Notes: generated by a model not told the origin, from the sequence alone. 64,000 nt of DNA from WTFV01 sp965200895 (GCA_965200895.1 CBDAVM010000002.1:1860001-1924000); one strand, 5' to 3'; numbered from the stretch's first letter, positions 33,731-41,869 are shown. Made by a program: numbers and translations.

Positions 33731-35107
33731 TCAAGGCGCCGCGGGCCGGCCGCCGAGAATGAACTCGCCGACCGTACCCTCGACCAGGGGGTCGAGTCCG
33801 GTGAGGCGCGCGAACAGGCGACTGTCGCCGCTGCCGATGGCGCACGGCGACAGACCGAGCTCGGTGGCGGCCAGATACAGCGTCTGGTAGAGCGCCCCGG
33901 TGTCGCGCAGGATGAGAGCGTAGCAGAATGCCCGGTACTTCCACATCACGCGAGCGAAGCGCGCCGTGACGGCCAGCAGGACCTGCGGTCGGGCTTGGCC
34001 GCCCGTACCCCTCCGCGCGTGCCGCAGGAGCCGGTCGACTTCCCGGTTGCGCCCCGCGATCCGCACCAGCTCATGGGCGGACGGGTCGTAGTGGTAGCAA
34101 CCGGGTTCGAGTCCGACACACGAGTCCACGATCGGATAGATCTCCAGCTCGTAGCTCGCGCCGCCGCTCGGATAGGGGCGAAAGGTGATCTCGACCGCGG
34201 CGGTTTGGCCCTGGTAGTTGCGGGCCTCGCGCACCTCGGACGAACGGATGCGCGCCGCGCGGTCGAGCAACGCGCCGAGGTCCGCAAGCGCGAGCGGGTG
34301 GTCCGCGTCGTACGCCCGCTCGGAGCGGCGCCGTGCGAGCACCGCCGCGAACGGCTCCCCGGCGGCGGCGTCCGGCGCTCGGGGCAGGGAGATGCGCTCG
34401 CCGGGCCACGGCGGCCGTACCGCCGGCAGCGGCTCGATGCGGTCCATGAACGGGTACGCGTCGCCGGCCAGGTCACGGTTCCACCCGCGCCGCTCATGCG
34501 TGTGGAACAGCAGATCGTGGAACTCCCACTGGGCGAGGGCGTCGCGCCGTGCCGCGCTGTCCGCCCGGGGCGTATCGAGAAAGCCCAACCCGTCGAGGGC
34601 GCGCCGCACGACGTCCGTTTCGAGCGCGGCGAGGTCGGCCAGCCGCAGGCGCGCGCCGACAAGCGGCGATTCCAGCAGCCACGCGTCGGCGTCGCGCCGC
34701 AGCAACGCGAAGCGGTCGAGCGGGGTGCGAGAGGTCGGGGCCTCCGGCGCCAGCGTGGGCACGAACGTGTCCTGCTGCGGGAGGATGAGCGCGCGCTCGC
34801 CCGTCTCGTCGACCAGGGGGAACTCGATGCCCCCGAAGCGGTTGAACCGCTCGAGCCACAGCAGGTACTCGCCGGCGCGTTCCACGCCGCCCGCCTCGAC
34901 GACGGCGCCGTGCAGCGCGGCGACCGGTGCGCCATCCGTGAGCAGGGCGTGGGCCGCCTCGAAGTCCCGCACGTAGGGCCCCAGGCGCACCGGGCGATCG
35001 AAGAGCGGGCCGATGAACGACGTGGCGTCTTGAGAACGGCGGATCGGCGTCCGGCTCCGGTTGCGGACATGGATCGCCGGCTCGTGAAGCAGGTGGTCGA
35101 AGGCCAT
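33731..35107 (-). CDS. SagB-type dehydrogenase (TOMM azoline oxidase)
   Basis: A 458-residue protein. The C-terminal half is a nitroreductase-like FMN domain of SagB type: ARRRSERAYDADHPLALADL (FMN phosphate-binding Arg/Ser), GGASYELEIYPIV, CYHYDPSAHEL, FARVMWKYRAFCYALILRDTG (the Lys/Tyr pair typical of azoline oxidases) and TELGLSPCAIGSGD. The N-terminal half is the domain seen in long SagB proteins of NHLP clusters. It oxidises azolines made by the YcaO enzyme to azoles. It follows the YcaO gene on the same strand; the junction between them is tandemly duplicated (35094-35245), so two candidate SagB starts exist and only the inner one at 35107 reads into the intact gene. Confidence 0.85.
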   Translation of the reverse strand: MAFDHLLHEPAIHVRNRSRTPIRRSQDATSFIGPLFDRPVRLGPYVRDFEAAHALLTDGAPVAALHGAVVEAGGVERAGEYLLWLERFNRFGGIEFPLVDETGERALILPQQDTFVPTLAPEAPTSRTPLDRFALLRRDADAWLLESPLVGARLRLADLAALETDVVRRALDGLGFLDTPRADSAARRDALAQWEFHDLLFHTHERRGWNRDLAGDAYPFMDRIEPLPAVRPPWPGERISLPRAPDAAAGEPFAAVLARRRSERAYDADHPLALADLGALLDRAARIRSSEVREARNYQGQTAAVEITFRPYPSGGASYELEIYPIVDSCVGLEPGCYHYDPSAHELVRIAGRNREVDRLLRHARRGTGGQARPQVLLAVTARFARVMWKYRAFCYALILRDTGALYQTLYLAATELGLSPCAIGSGDSRLFARLTGLDPLVEGTVGEFILGGRPAAP

Positions 35108-35245
35108 CGGGAGTGCGTCCTTGGGCGCGTTGCGCCTCAGGCCAGAGCCGGCAGGGGGTTGAGCTCCCCTGGTCGAAGGCCATCGGGAGTGCGTCCTTGG
35201 GCGCGTTGCGCCTCAGGCCAGAGCCGGCAGGGGGTTGAGCTCCCC
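35094..35245 (-). repeat. 76-bp tandem duplication of the YcaO-SagB junction
   Basis: Two adjacent near-identical copies, 35094-35169 and 35170-35245, each hold the last codons and stop of the YcaO gene (ELNPLPALA), the short spacer and the first codons of SagB (MAFDQ/MAFDH). The false SagB start at 35183 reads into the repeated spacer in another frame. Confidence 0.9.
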
Positions 35246-36964
35246 CTCCGCGAGCGGGGTGGCGCGCTGCCCCGTCTCGACCGGCACATCGTACAGCCGG
35301 CCCGGCGCGAACCGTTGCCGGAAGTGACGCAGGCCGGGCACGATGACGCGCGCCACCGGCATGCCGATATCGGGCCGGGTCTGGTCGAGGACCAGCAGCT
35401 CCAGCCCCCGCGCTTCGAGCAGCGCCCGGCAGCGCTCGATGTCTTCCCGGGTGTCGGCGACGTCGGGCACGGCATGGTCCGACCGCTGGCGCAGGGCGGC
35501 GTCGGGGTCGGGCGCCAGCCACGGGTTGTCCACCAGTCTGACCTGCCGGTCCCAGGGCCACCACCGATCCTCGCCCCTGCGGTCGACGTTGTCGAAAAAG
35601 GGAAGCCCCTGGTTCAGTTCGCATACGGCGCGCAGCACCGCGACGTGCGCGTCGAGGTGCGCCCCCACCCCGTACACGATCTCGTCGTGGTCGGCGGTTT
35701 CGCGATCGGTCCGCCGGGAGAGGGCGACGAAGACGGGGATGCCGAGGTCGCTGGTCGCGTCCAGCACCCACAGGCTGCGCTGCCGGCCACGGTAGTAGTC
35801 CGCTGCCGAAGCCAGGAAGTCGTCTTCGAAGCTCTCCAGGTCCACGCCGGGCAGGCGCAGCCGGTTGTACCACCAGATCGCGAAGGCATCGCGCTCCACC
35901 AGCTCGAAGAGTCCCTGCAGGATCGCCTCTTCCAACGTGTTGCCCGCCGCGCAACCGTTCGAGTCTGCACGAAACGCGTGCGCGCGCGCCGGATCCCGAG
36001 CCCAGTGGTAGTACACCAGCGATGTCGGCAGATACCGCTGGCGCTCCTCGGTCAGCGACCATACCGGTGACCAGTCGATCTCCGCATCGGGATCGAGACG
36101 ATCCGGAATCAGGTTGTGCCGGTGGGCTGCGGCGTTGCGCCGCTCGCGTTCGTCGAGCTGCCGCTCGCTGAACAACTGGACGTCGTTGGGGTGGATGGCT
36201 TCCGACTCGCCCGCCGCGAGGAAGTCCGAGAAGCGTCGCCGGCAGCGAATCTCGTCACCGTGCAGGGTGCCGCTGGTGCGCTCGACCGCCTCGCCCAGGG
36301 CGCTCGCCTGGGACTGACTCGCGGTGCTGCCCTTGCCCGCGCTCATCACCCCCTGGGACCGCCCCAACGTTGCCAGGTCGTCGACGACCCGCGGCGCAAT
36401 GCTGCCCCGGGCGAAGTACACGTGCGACCACGGGTCGGTCTCGTCCGTCGCGCGCTCGAGCCGCGTCACCACGCCGGTTACCGGACTGATCAGGTGGCGG
36501 TAGCGGGCCAGGGTCGCCTCGGGGGGCACCGAGCGCACGCCGCCGCTGCTCCGCGCGTGCCTGGGGCTCGGCCGCAAACGCACCGGCGCCGGCGGGCGGT
36601 CGGGGCGATACAGCGCCTCGTCGCCGCAAACGCGGCACTGCGGGCGGCGCACCGTCACGTGCTGCCCGCTCTCAAGGCCGAGGACGTCCAGCGAGATGAC
36701 GTTCTCGTGCAGCGGCGCCAGCGCGTCGAGGACCAGCCACTTCGCGATCTCGGCTGCGGCCAGGTCGTACACCGCGTCCACCACGACCGGCTCGGACACC
36801 CGCGGCGCCGGCGCGCGGTCGTCGCCGGCGACCCGACGCACGAACTCGTGGATCTCCCGGTGACCGCGCAGGCGATGGGCGAGACAGGCCCAGCACGGTC
36901 CCTGCTCCGCCGGCCGGAAGACCGGTCCGACCAGCGGCCGCTCACCCCGCGGGGCCAGCAGCAT
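35213..36964 (-). CDS. TOMM YcaO cyclodehydratase fused to partner-domain remnant
   Basis: A 583-residue protein. Residues 1-130 are the end of the E1-like/ocin-ThiF partner domain: GPVFRPAEQGPCWACLAHRL and VRRPQCRVCGDEAL, with two Cys pairs for zinc. From about residue 145 it is YcaO: GSTASQSQASALGEAVER, SNGCAAGNTLEEAILQGLFE, then LVERDAFAIWW, the ATP/Mg site, and a Pro-rich C-terminus NPLPALA, as found in active cyclodehydratases. It makes azolines from Cys, Ser and Thr of the core peptide. Fusions of this type usually have about 700 residues; the N-terminal leader-binding part is missing because an inverted copy of its own 3' end starts at 36988. Whether the ATG at 36964 is a real start is doubtful. 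Confidence 0.8.
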   Translation of the reverse strand: MLLAPRGERPLVGPVFRPAEQGPCWACLAHRLRGHREIHEFVRRVAGDDRAPAPRVSEPVVVDAVYDLAAAEIAKWLVLDALAPLHENVISLDVLGLESGQHVTVRRPQCRVCGDEALYRPDRPPAPVRLRPSPRHARSSGGVRSVPPEATLARYRHLISPVTGVVTRLERATDETDPWSHVYFARGSIAPRVVDDLATLGRSQGVMSAGKGSTASQSQASALGEAVERTSGTLHGDEIRCRRRFSDFLAAGESEAIHPNDVQLFSERQLDERERRNAAAHRHNLIPDRLDPDAEIDWSPVWSLTEERQRYLPTSLVYYHWARDPARAHAFRADSNGCAAGNTLEEAILQGLFELVERDAFAIWWYNRLRLPGVDLESFEDDFLASAADYYRGRQRSLWVLDATSDLGIPVFVALSRRTDRETADHDEIVYGVGAHLDAHVAVLRAVCELNQGLPFFDNVDRRGEDRWWPWDRQVRLVDNPWLAPDPDAALRQRSDHAVPDVADTREDIERCRALLEARGLELLVLDQTRPDIGMPVARVIVPGLRHFRQRFAPGRLYDVPVETGQRATPLAEGELNPLPALA

Positions 36965-36987
36965 CCACGGCGCGCCGGACGCACGGA

Positions 36988-37444
36988 GTGGGGGCGCACG
37001 CGGACCCGCACATCGCGGTTCTGCGCGCCGTATGCGAGCTGAACCAGGGGCTTCCCGCTCTCGACAGCATCGACCCCCGGAGCCATGGCCGGTGGTGGCC
37101 CTGGGACCGGCAGGTCAGACTGGTGGACAACCCATGGCTGGCGCCCGACCCCGACGCCGCCCTGCGCCGCCACTCGGACCATTCCGCGCCCGACGCCGCC
37201 GACACCCGGGAAGACATCGAGCGCTGCCGGGCGCTGCTCGAAGCGAAGGGGCTGGAGCTGCTGGTCCTCGACCAGACCCGGCCCGACATCGGCATGCCGG
37301 TGGCGCGCGTCATCGTGCCCGGCCTGCGTCACTTCTGGCAACGGTTCGCGCCGGGCCGCCTGTACGATGTGCCGGTCGAGACGGGGCGGCGCGCCGCCCC
37401 GTCTCGCGGAGGGGGAGCTCAACCCCCTGCCCGTCCTGATCTGA
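36988..37444 (+). pseudogene. Inverted copy of the YcaO C-terminus
   Basis: Reads VGAHADPHIAVLRAVCELNQ, WWPWDRQVRLVDNPWLAPDP, TREDIERCRALLEAKGLELL and VARVIVPGLRHFWQRFAPGR, closely matching the last 155 residues of the YcaO protein on the other strand. One extra base near 37402 shifts the frame before the final EGELNPLPVLI. The spacer and a SagB-like ATGGCCTTCAGC follow, after which the match ends. It has no N-terminal YcaO part and cannot be functional by itself. Confidence 0.8.
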
Positions 37445-37477
37445 AGGACGCTCTACCGATGGCCTTCAGCGATCAAT

Positions 37478-37759
37478 CTAGCAGCAGCCGGACGCAAAAA
37501 CCCCGCCCCCGGCGACGCGCTCGAGCTGTTCCTCGTCGAGCTCGGGCAGTGGCGGCAGGGCGATGTGGGCGTTCTGCATGTCAATCTGATGCACGTGCAC
37601 CCGCAGGCTGTCCGGCAACTCCACGCCGAATTCGCGGCTGATGACGGCCTTGGGGTCGGCCACGAATGCCGCCCGGAAGTCGGTATCCTCGCCCGCCCTG
37701 TCGACGATCTTCTTCCGGATGTCCTCCGCCGTCACCATCATGCTCTCGAAATTCCCCAT
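37478..37759 (-). CDS. NHLP-type TOMM precursor peptide, core GVFASGCC
   Basis: A 93-residue precursor. The leader is of the nitrile-hydratase-like type: AEDIRKKIVDRAGEDTDFRA, FVADPKAVISREFGVELPD, VHVHQIDMQNAHIALPPLPE, then LDEEQLERVAGG. The double Gly is the expected cleavage site and leaves GVFASGCC, with one Ser and two Cys open to cyclisation by the YcaO enzyme and oxidation by SagB. AAGGAGG stands 6 bp before the ATG at 37759. It lies upstream of YcaO and SagB on the same strand, but the inverted YcaO copy now separates it from them. The peptide may be expressed alone, and its maturation enzymes may have lost their original promoter. Confidence 0.85.
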   Translation of the reverse strand: MGNFESMMVTAEDIRKKIVDRAGEDTDFRAAFVADPKAVISREFGVELPDSLRVHVHQIDMQNAHIALPPLPELDEEQLERVAGGGVFASGCC

Positions 37760-38004
37760 CTTCATCCTCCTTGCATGCACGGTGCCAGCCTTGCTTGCAC
37801 GGAAGGCCAGCTTCCATACCCAGTGGTCTCCGAGCGAGACAGATGCGGCGTTCTGCATGCCGACCCCGCACCGAACCCCTGCCAACGTACCACGTCTTCC
37901 GAACGTCAGGTCGCCCGCTCCACGGAAATCGTCCACCCATGTTACGCCACACCCCGCAGCGCAAGAGGCCATGATGAAGGACAGGGCCGGCGACGTTCGC
38001 CGCG

Positions 38005-38280
38005 GGTCGTCAACGACCTGGGGACCCTGCGGCGCTACCTGGGCGCGACGGGCGCGGGCAAGGGCAGCACCGCGAGTCAGTCGGAAGCGAGCGCCCTGGG
38101 CGAGGTGGTCGAGCGCTCCAGCGGCGCCTTTCACGGTGACGAGATCCGCTGCCGGCGACGTTCGCGGACTTCCTCGCGGCGGGCGAGTCGGAGGCCATCC
38201 ACCCCAACGACGTGCAGTTGTTCAGCGAGCAGCAGCTCGACGAACGCGAGCGCCGCAACGCCGCGGCCCAACAGTTCTTC
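38005..38280 (+). pseudogene. Second YcaO fragment (ATP-site region)
   Basis: Frame one reads PRVVNDLGTLRRYLGATGAG, then KGSTASQSEASALGEVVERS and FHGDEIRCRR. After a frameshift near 38155 it continues FADFLAAGESEAIHPND and VQLFSEQQLDERERRNAA. This matches residues of about 190-295 of the YcaO protein at 35213-36964. Everything before and after is lost. Together with the inverted copy at 36988 it shows that a second YcaO locus existed here and has decayed. Confidence 0.75.
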
Positions 38281-38361
38281 GTGTGCTGGCGGACACCCGC
38301 GCGCTGTCCGACGAGCAGCACGCCCGTGCGCAGGGCATCTTCGACACCTTCCGGATACGAC

Positions 38362-38397
38362 GCCGTAAACTATTGTTTTTACAGGATTTATGTCGGC
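38362..38397 (-). other. Att-like sequence, copy 2 (opposite orientation)
   Basis: AT-rich patch GTAAACTATTG...TTTAT with arms as in the copy at 9322-9357; reverse complemented, 22 of the 27 core positions and most flanking bases agree. It lies between the last YcaO fragment and the repeated end of the ATPase gene, so it could mark the far edge of a mobile region, now inverted relative to the first site. Confidence 0.4.
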
Positions 38398-38421
38398 GTC
38401 AGAAGAACCACTGAAGCCGTC

Positions 38422-38545
38422 ACGCGCGCCGCCGGGTGTCACATCCCGAGACGGTGACCGGCGGGCCGCCCGCCGCCGGTTCGCGCACGCGCGCCGCCGG
38501 GCGTCACATCCCCCAGACGGTGACCGGCGGGCCGCCCGCCGCCGG
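38422..38545 (-). repeat. Gene-end repeat behind the ATPase/nuclease gene
   Basis: Two copies of about 58 bp, 38422-38479 and 38487-38545, with an offset of 65-66 bp (one indel). The second copy is the real 3' end of the ATPase gene with its stop (38504-38506); the first repeats this end downstream of the gene. Confidence 0.85.
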
Positions 38546-40096
38546 CCCGCGGCGGAAGAGCTTCTCCTCCCACGTCCGCTTCGGCGACGGATCGAAGACG
38601 ATCAGGTGGCCCGCCTCCGCTCCACTGCGATCCATGTAGCCGCGGGTCTGCTCGACCCCCTCGCGCACCGTCCGCTCCAGCCCGTCCCGGCGCACCTTGC
38701 ACTCGACGACCCAGCGGCGGATGCGGTCCCCCTGCGGCCACACGATCAGCAGGTCCACGCGACCCCGCCCCAGCGCATACTCGCGCTCGATGCGACCGCC
38801 CCCGTTGACCACCTTCTGCAGATACGCCTGCAACAGCAGTTGCGGACCCGCCTCCCGGTAGCGGTCGAAGCGCTCCGTCCAGTGCTCCGAGTGCGCGCGG
38901 AAGAACTGCTGGAACCCCGCGATCAGGCCGGCCACGTCCAGGCCGCCGGCGGCGTCCACGTACCATGCCGCTTCCGCCTCGATGTCGTCCTGCGTCACCC
39001 AGGTCAGCTCGCGCGGGATCACCTCCGCGTAGATCGGGTTGGCGATGCGCTTCGCATCGCCCTGCGCCAGCAGCCCCAGGTCGCGCGCATACTGCACGTC
39101 GCGGTCCCGCTCCGCGTAGCTCCGCACGCCGTCGCCGCCGGTCAGCATCGGCGCCACCACCCGCCGCACGCGGTCCTCCCGCAGCTTGTCGGCCAGGTTG
39201 TCCAGGTGCGTCACGCGGGCCAGGATCAGCCGCTCCTCGGCGTCCCGCACGTCGCCTTCGGTGATTGTGCGGGAGCGGTCGCGGCCCGCCGCGTTGTCGA
39301 AGCAGGTCTCCCGCCCCAGGGCGTTGACGAGCCACGGCTGCCCGGCCGTGCGCGCCCGGATCGTCTCCACCGCCTCCGGCGCGAACCGCTGGCCGGTCTG
39401 TTCCGTGTGCTGGGCGAGCAGGACGCGCGTCTCGGCCTCGGTGAAGTCGCCCAGCCGCAACGACTTCGACTTGATGTTGAAAGCGCTGCCGCCGAGCACC
39501 AGCGCATTCTGCGCGGTCGAGTGGACGCGGTAGTCGCGGACATCGCGCACGCCGCACAGGATCACGCTGTGCGGGAAGCGGCGGGGGCGGTCCGGGTAGC
39601 CGGCGCGGAGCTGCCGCAGCACGGACAGCAGCGTGTCGCCCACCAGCGCGTCGATCTCGTCGATGAACAGGACGAGCGGACGCGGGTCCGCCCCGGCCCA
39701 TCCGGACAGCACCTCGAACAGCGCACCGTCCGGCCCGGCGTCCTCGAGAGCCGCATTCCGGAGCCGGCGCGGCGTCTCGTCGCCCAGCGTGGCCTCCGCC
39801 CCGCTGACCAACTGGCTGAGCATGGCGCGCATCGTCCGCGCGGTGTCCTCGCGCCCCGCCTGGCCGACCTCGAAGTTCGCGTAGACGCAGCGGTAATCGC
39901 CCGCCTTCCCGTTGTTCAGCAGATCGCGCAGGGCCAGCAGCGCCGATGTCTTGCCCGTCTGCCGCGGGGCATGCAGCACGAAGTACTTCCCGCCCCGCAC
40001 CAGATCGAGCGTTTCGTCAAGGTCGATCCGTTCGAGCGGCGGGACGCAGTAGTGCTCGTCCGCGCGCACCGGCCCCTCGGTGTTGAAGTGACGCAT
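38504..40096 (-). CDS. AAA-like ATPase with C-terminal PD-(D/E)xK domain, copy 1
   Basis: A 530-residue protein. The N-terminal half is an AAA_35-type ATPase: YFVLHAPRQTGKTSALLALR (Walker A), PLVLFIDEIDALVGD (Walker B), ILCGVRDVRDYRV and the winged-helix part PWLVNALGRETCF. The C-terminal 120 residues look like a PD-(D/E)xK nuclease: LGRGRVDLLIVWP and RRWVVECKVRRDG (Asp...Glu-x-Lys). Proteins of this type are common in many genomes and are often duplicated; a defence or mobile-element role is plausible but unproven. The tandem gene at 40268-41869 is a close paralogue. Confidence 0.78.
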   Translation of the reverse strand: MRHFNTEGPVRADEHYCVPPLERIDLDETLDLVRGGKYFVLHAPRQTGKTSALLALRDLLNNGKAGDYRCVYANFEVGQAGREDTARTMRAMLSQLVSGAEATLGDETPRRLRNAALEDAGPDGALFEVLSGWAGADPRPLVLFIDEIDALVGDTLLSVLRQLRAGYPDRPRRFPHSVILCGVRDVRDYRVHSTAQNALVLGGSAFNIKSKSLRLGDFTEAETRVLLAQHTEQTGQRFAPEAVETIRARTAGQPWLVNALGRETCFDNAAGRDRSRTITEGDVRDAEERLILARVTHLDNLADKLREDRVRRVVAPMLTGGDGVRSYAERDRDVQYARDLGLLAQGDAKRIANPIYAEVIPRELTWVTQDDIEAEAAWYVDAAGGLDVAGLIAGFQQFFRAHSEHWTERFDRYREAGPQLLLQAYLQKVVNGGGRIEREYALGRGRVDLLIVWPQGDRIRRWVVECKVRRDGLERTVREGVEQTRGYMDRSGAEAGHLIVFDPSPKRTWEEKLFRRGPAAGGPPVTVWGM

Positions 40097-41340
40097 CGTC
40101 TCCAGTGCTGTCGCTCGGCGGCGCGCCGACCGGCGGGCGGTATCGTCGCCGTTCCGGTGAGGCGGGCTCGTTCCATTCTGTCAGCCCGCGGCGCGGCAGT
40201 CATCCGTCACGACGCCGCCGAGCGCGACTCGCCGACCCGACCGGCGTGCGACGCGCGCCCGGTCGGATCACATGCCCCAGATTGTCACGGGCGGTCGGTC
40301 CGCCGCCGGCCCGCGGCGGAAGAGCTTCTCCTCCCACGTCCGCTCCGGCGACGGGTCGAAGACGATCAGGTGGCCCGCCTCCGCTCCGCAGCGGTCCATG
40401 TACCCACGGGTCTGTACGATCCCTTCCGACACGGTCCGCTCCAGCCCGTCCCGGCGCACCTTGCACTCGACGACCCAGCGGCGGATGCGGTCCCCCTGCG
40501 GCCACACGATCAGCAGGTCCACGCGGCCCCGCCCCAGCGCATACTCGCGCTCGATGCGACCGCCCCCGTTGACCACCTTCTGCAGATACGCCTGCAACAG
40601 CAGTTGCGGACCCGCCTCCCGGTAGCGGTCGAAGCGCTCCGTCCAGTGCTCCGAGTGCGCGCGGAAGAACTGCTGGAACCCCGCGATCAGGCCGGCCACG
40701 TCCAGGCCGCCGGCGGCGTCCACGTACCATGCCGCTTCCGCCTCGATGTCGTCCTGCGTCACCCAGGTCAGCTCGCGCGGGATCACCTCCGCGTAGATCG
40801 GGTTGGCGATGCGCTTCGCGTCGCCCTGCGCCAGCAGCCCCAGGTCGCGCGCATACTGCACGTCGCGGTCCCGCTCCGCGTAGCTCCGCACGCCGTCGCC
40901 GCCGGTCAGCATCGGCGCCACCACCCGCCGCACGCGGTCCTCCCGCAGCTTGTCGGCCAGGTTGTCCAGGTGCGTCACGCGGGCCAGGATCAGCCGCTCC
41001 TCGGCGTCCCGCACGTCGCCTTCGGTGATTGTGCGGGAGCGGTCGCGGCCCGCCGCGTTGTCGAAGCAGGTCTCCCGCCCCAGGGCGTTGACGAGCCACG
41101 GCTGCCCGGCCGTGCGCGCCCGGATCGTCTCCACCGCCTCCGGCGCGAACCGCTGGCCGGTCTGTTCCGTGTGCTGGGCGAGCAGGGCGCGCGTCTCGGC
41201 CTCGGTGAAGTCGCCCAGCCGCAACGACTTCGACTTGATGTTGAAAGCGCTGCCGCCGAGCACCAGCGCATTCTGCGCGGTCGAGTGGACGCGGTAGTCG
41301 CGGACATCGCGCACGCCGCACAGGATCACGCTGTGCGGGA
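38672..41340. repeat. Near-identical 905-bp tract shared by tandem paralogues
   Basis: 38672-39576 and 40436-41340 differ at only a handful of positions visible by eye, while the flanking parts of the same two genes (first about 500 bp and last about 150 bp of each) clearly diverge. The offset is 1764 bp. The sharp borders suggest recent gene conversion. Confidence 0.85.
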
Positions 41341-41869
41341 AGCCGCCGGGGCGCTGGTCGTAACCGGTGCGGAGCTGCCGCAGCACCGACAGCAGGGTAT
41401 CCCCCGCCAAGGCGTCGACCTCGTCGATCAGCAGCACCAGCGGCCGCGGATCGGCCGCCGCCCAACGGGATAGCACTTCGATCAGCGCGCCGTCGGCGCC
41501 CTCGGTCTCCAGGGCCGCTCGGCGGAGACCGTCCGGCGTCTCGTCGCCCAGCGTCAGACGCGCCCGCCGAGCCAGCTCACCCAACATGGCGCGCATGGTC
41601 CGCGCCACGTCCTCGCGCCCGGCCTGTCCGATCTCGAAGTTCGCGTAGACACAGCGCCAGTCCCCGGCGGCGCCGCTGTTCAGCAGGTCGCGCAGGGCCA
41701 GCAGCGCCGATGTCTTGCCCGTCTGCCGCGGAGCGTGCAGCACGAAGTACTTCTGCCTCCGCACCAGGTCCAGCACCTCGTCGAGGTCGATCCGCTCCAG
41801 TGGCGGGATGCAGTAGTGGTCGTCCCCGCGGACCGGCCCCTCGGTGTTGAAGTAGCGCATCGCCTCCAT
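40268..41869 (-). CDS. AAA-like ATPase with C-terminal PD-(D/E)xK domain, copy 2
   Basis: A 533-residue paralogue of the preceding gene with the same layout: YFVLHAPRQTGKTSALLALR, PLVLLIDEVDALAGD, LGRGRVDLLIVWP and RWVVECKVRRDG. The N-terminal ATPase part differs at many positions from copy 1, whereas the middle to C-terminal part is almost identical at the DNA level. The start is the ATG in the sequence coding MEAMRYFNTEGP; an ATG three codons later matches the start of copy 1. The DNA upstream of both copies shares a TTCCATTCTGTCA motif followed by CCCGCGGCGC, a possible common control region. Confidence 0.78.
   Translation of the reverse strand: MEAMRYFNTEGPVRGDDHYCIPPLERIDLDEVLDLVRRQKYFVLHAPRQTGKTSALLALRDLLNSGAAGDWRCVYANFEIGQAGREDVARTMRAMLGELARRARLTLGDETPDGLRRAALETEGADGALIEVLSRWAAADPRPLVLLIDEVDALAGDTLLSVLRQLRTGYDQRPGGFPHSVILCGVRDVRDYRVHSTAQNALVLGGSAFNIKSKSLRLGDFTEAETRALLAQHTEQTGQRFAPEAVETIRARTAGQPWLVNALGRETCFDNAAGRDRSRTITEGDVRDAEERLILARVTHLDNLADKLREDRVRRVVAPMLTGGDGVRSYAERDRDVQYARDLGLLAQGDAKRIANPIYAEVIPRELTWVTQDDIEAEAAWYVDAAGGLDVAGLIAGFQQFFRAHSEHWTERFDRYREAGPQLLLQAYLQKVVNGGGRIEREYALGRGRVDLLIVWPQGDRIRRWVVECKVRRDGLERTVSEGIVQTRGYMDRCGAEAGHLIVFDPSPERTWEEKLFRRGPAADRPPVTIWGM

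Larger units (their letters stand above)
35174..37472. repeat. Inverted repeat pair made from the YcaO gene end
   Basis: The block 35174-35670 (minus) is repeated as 36988-37472 (plus) with roughly 90 percent identity. Each arm codes about the last 155 residues of the YcaO protein plus the spacer and SagB start. The 1.3 kb between the arms holds the rest of the YcaO gene, which reads into the left arm. The right end of the unique part abuts the right arm directly. Confidence 0.85.

Noticed and set aside
34105..34125. GGTTCGAGTCC resembling a tRNA T-arm
   Set aside because: It lies inside the SagB-type gene; no acceptor stem or anticodon arm can be folded around it.
35098..35245. Short tandem repeat considered as a CRISPR array
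   Set aside because: Only two adjacent copies, 76 bp each, no spacers and part of two genes. No repeat-spacer pattern and no cas gene were seen in the window.
38390..41473. Plus-strand open frame of 1027 codons with an internal repeat
   Set aside because: It is antisense to the two ATPase/nuclease paralogues; its internal repetition just reflects their duplication.
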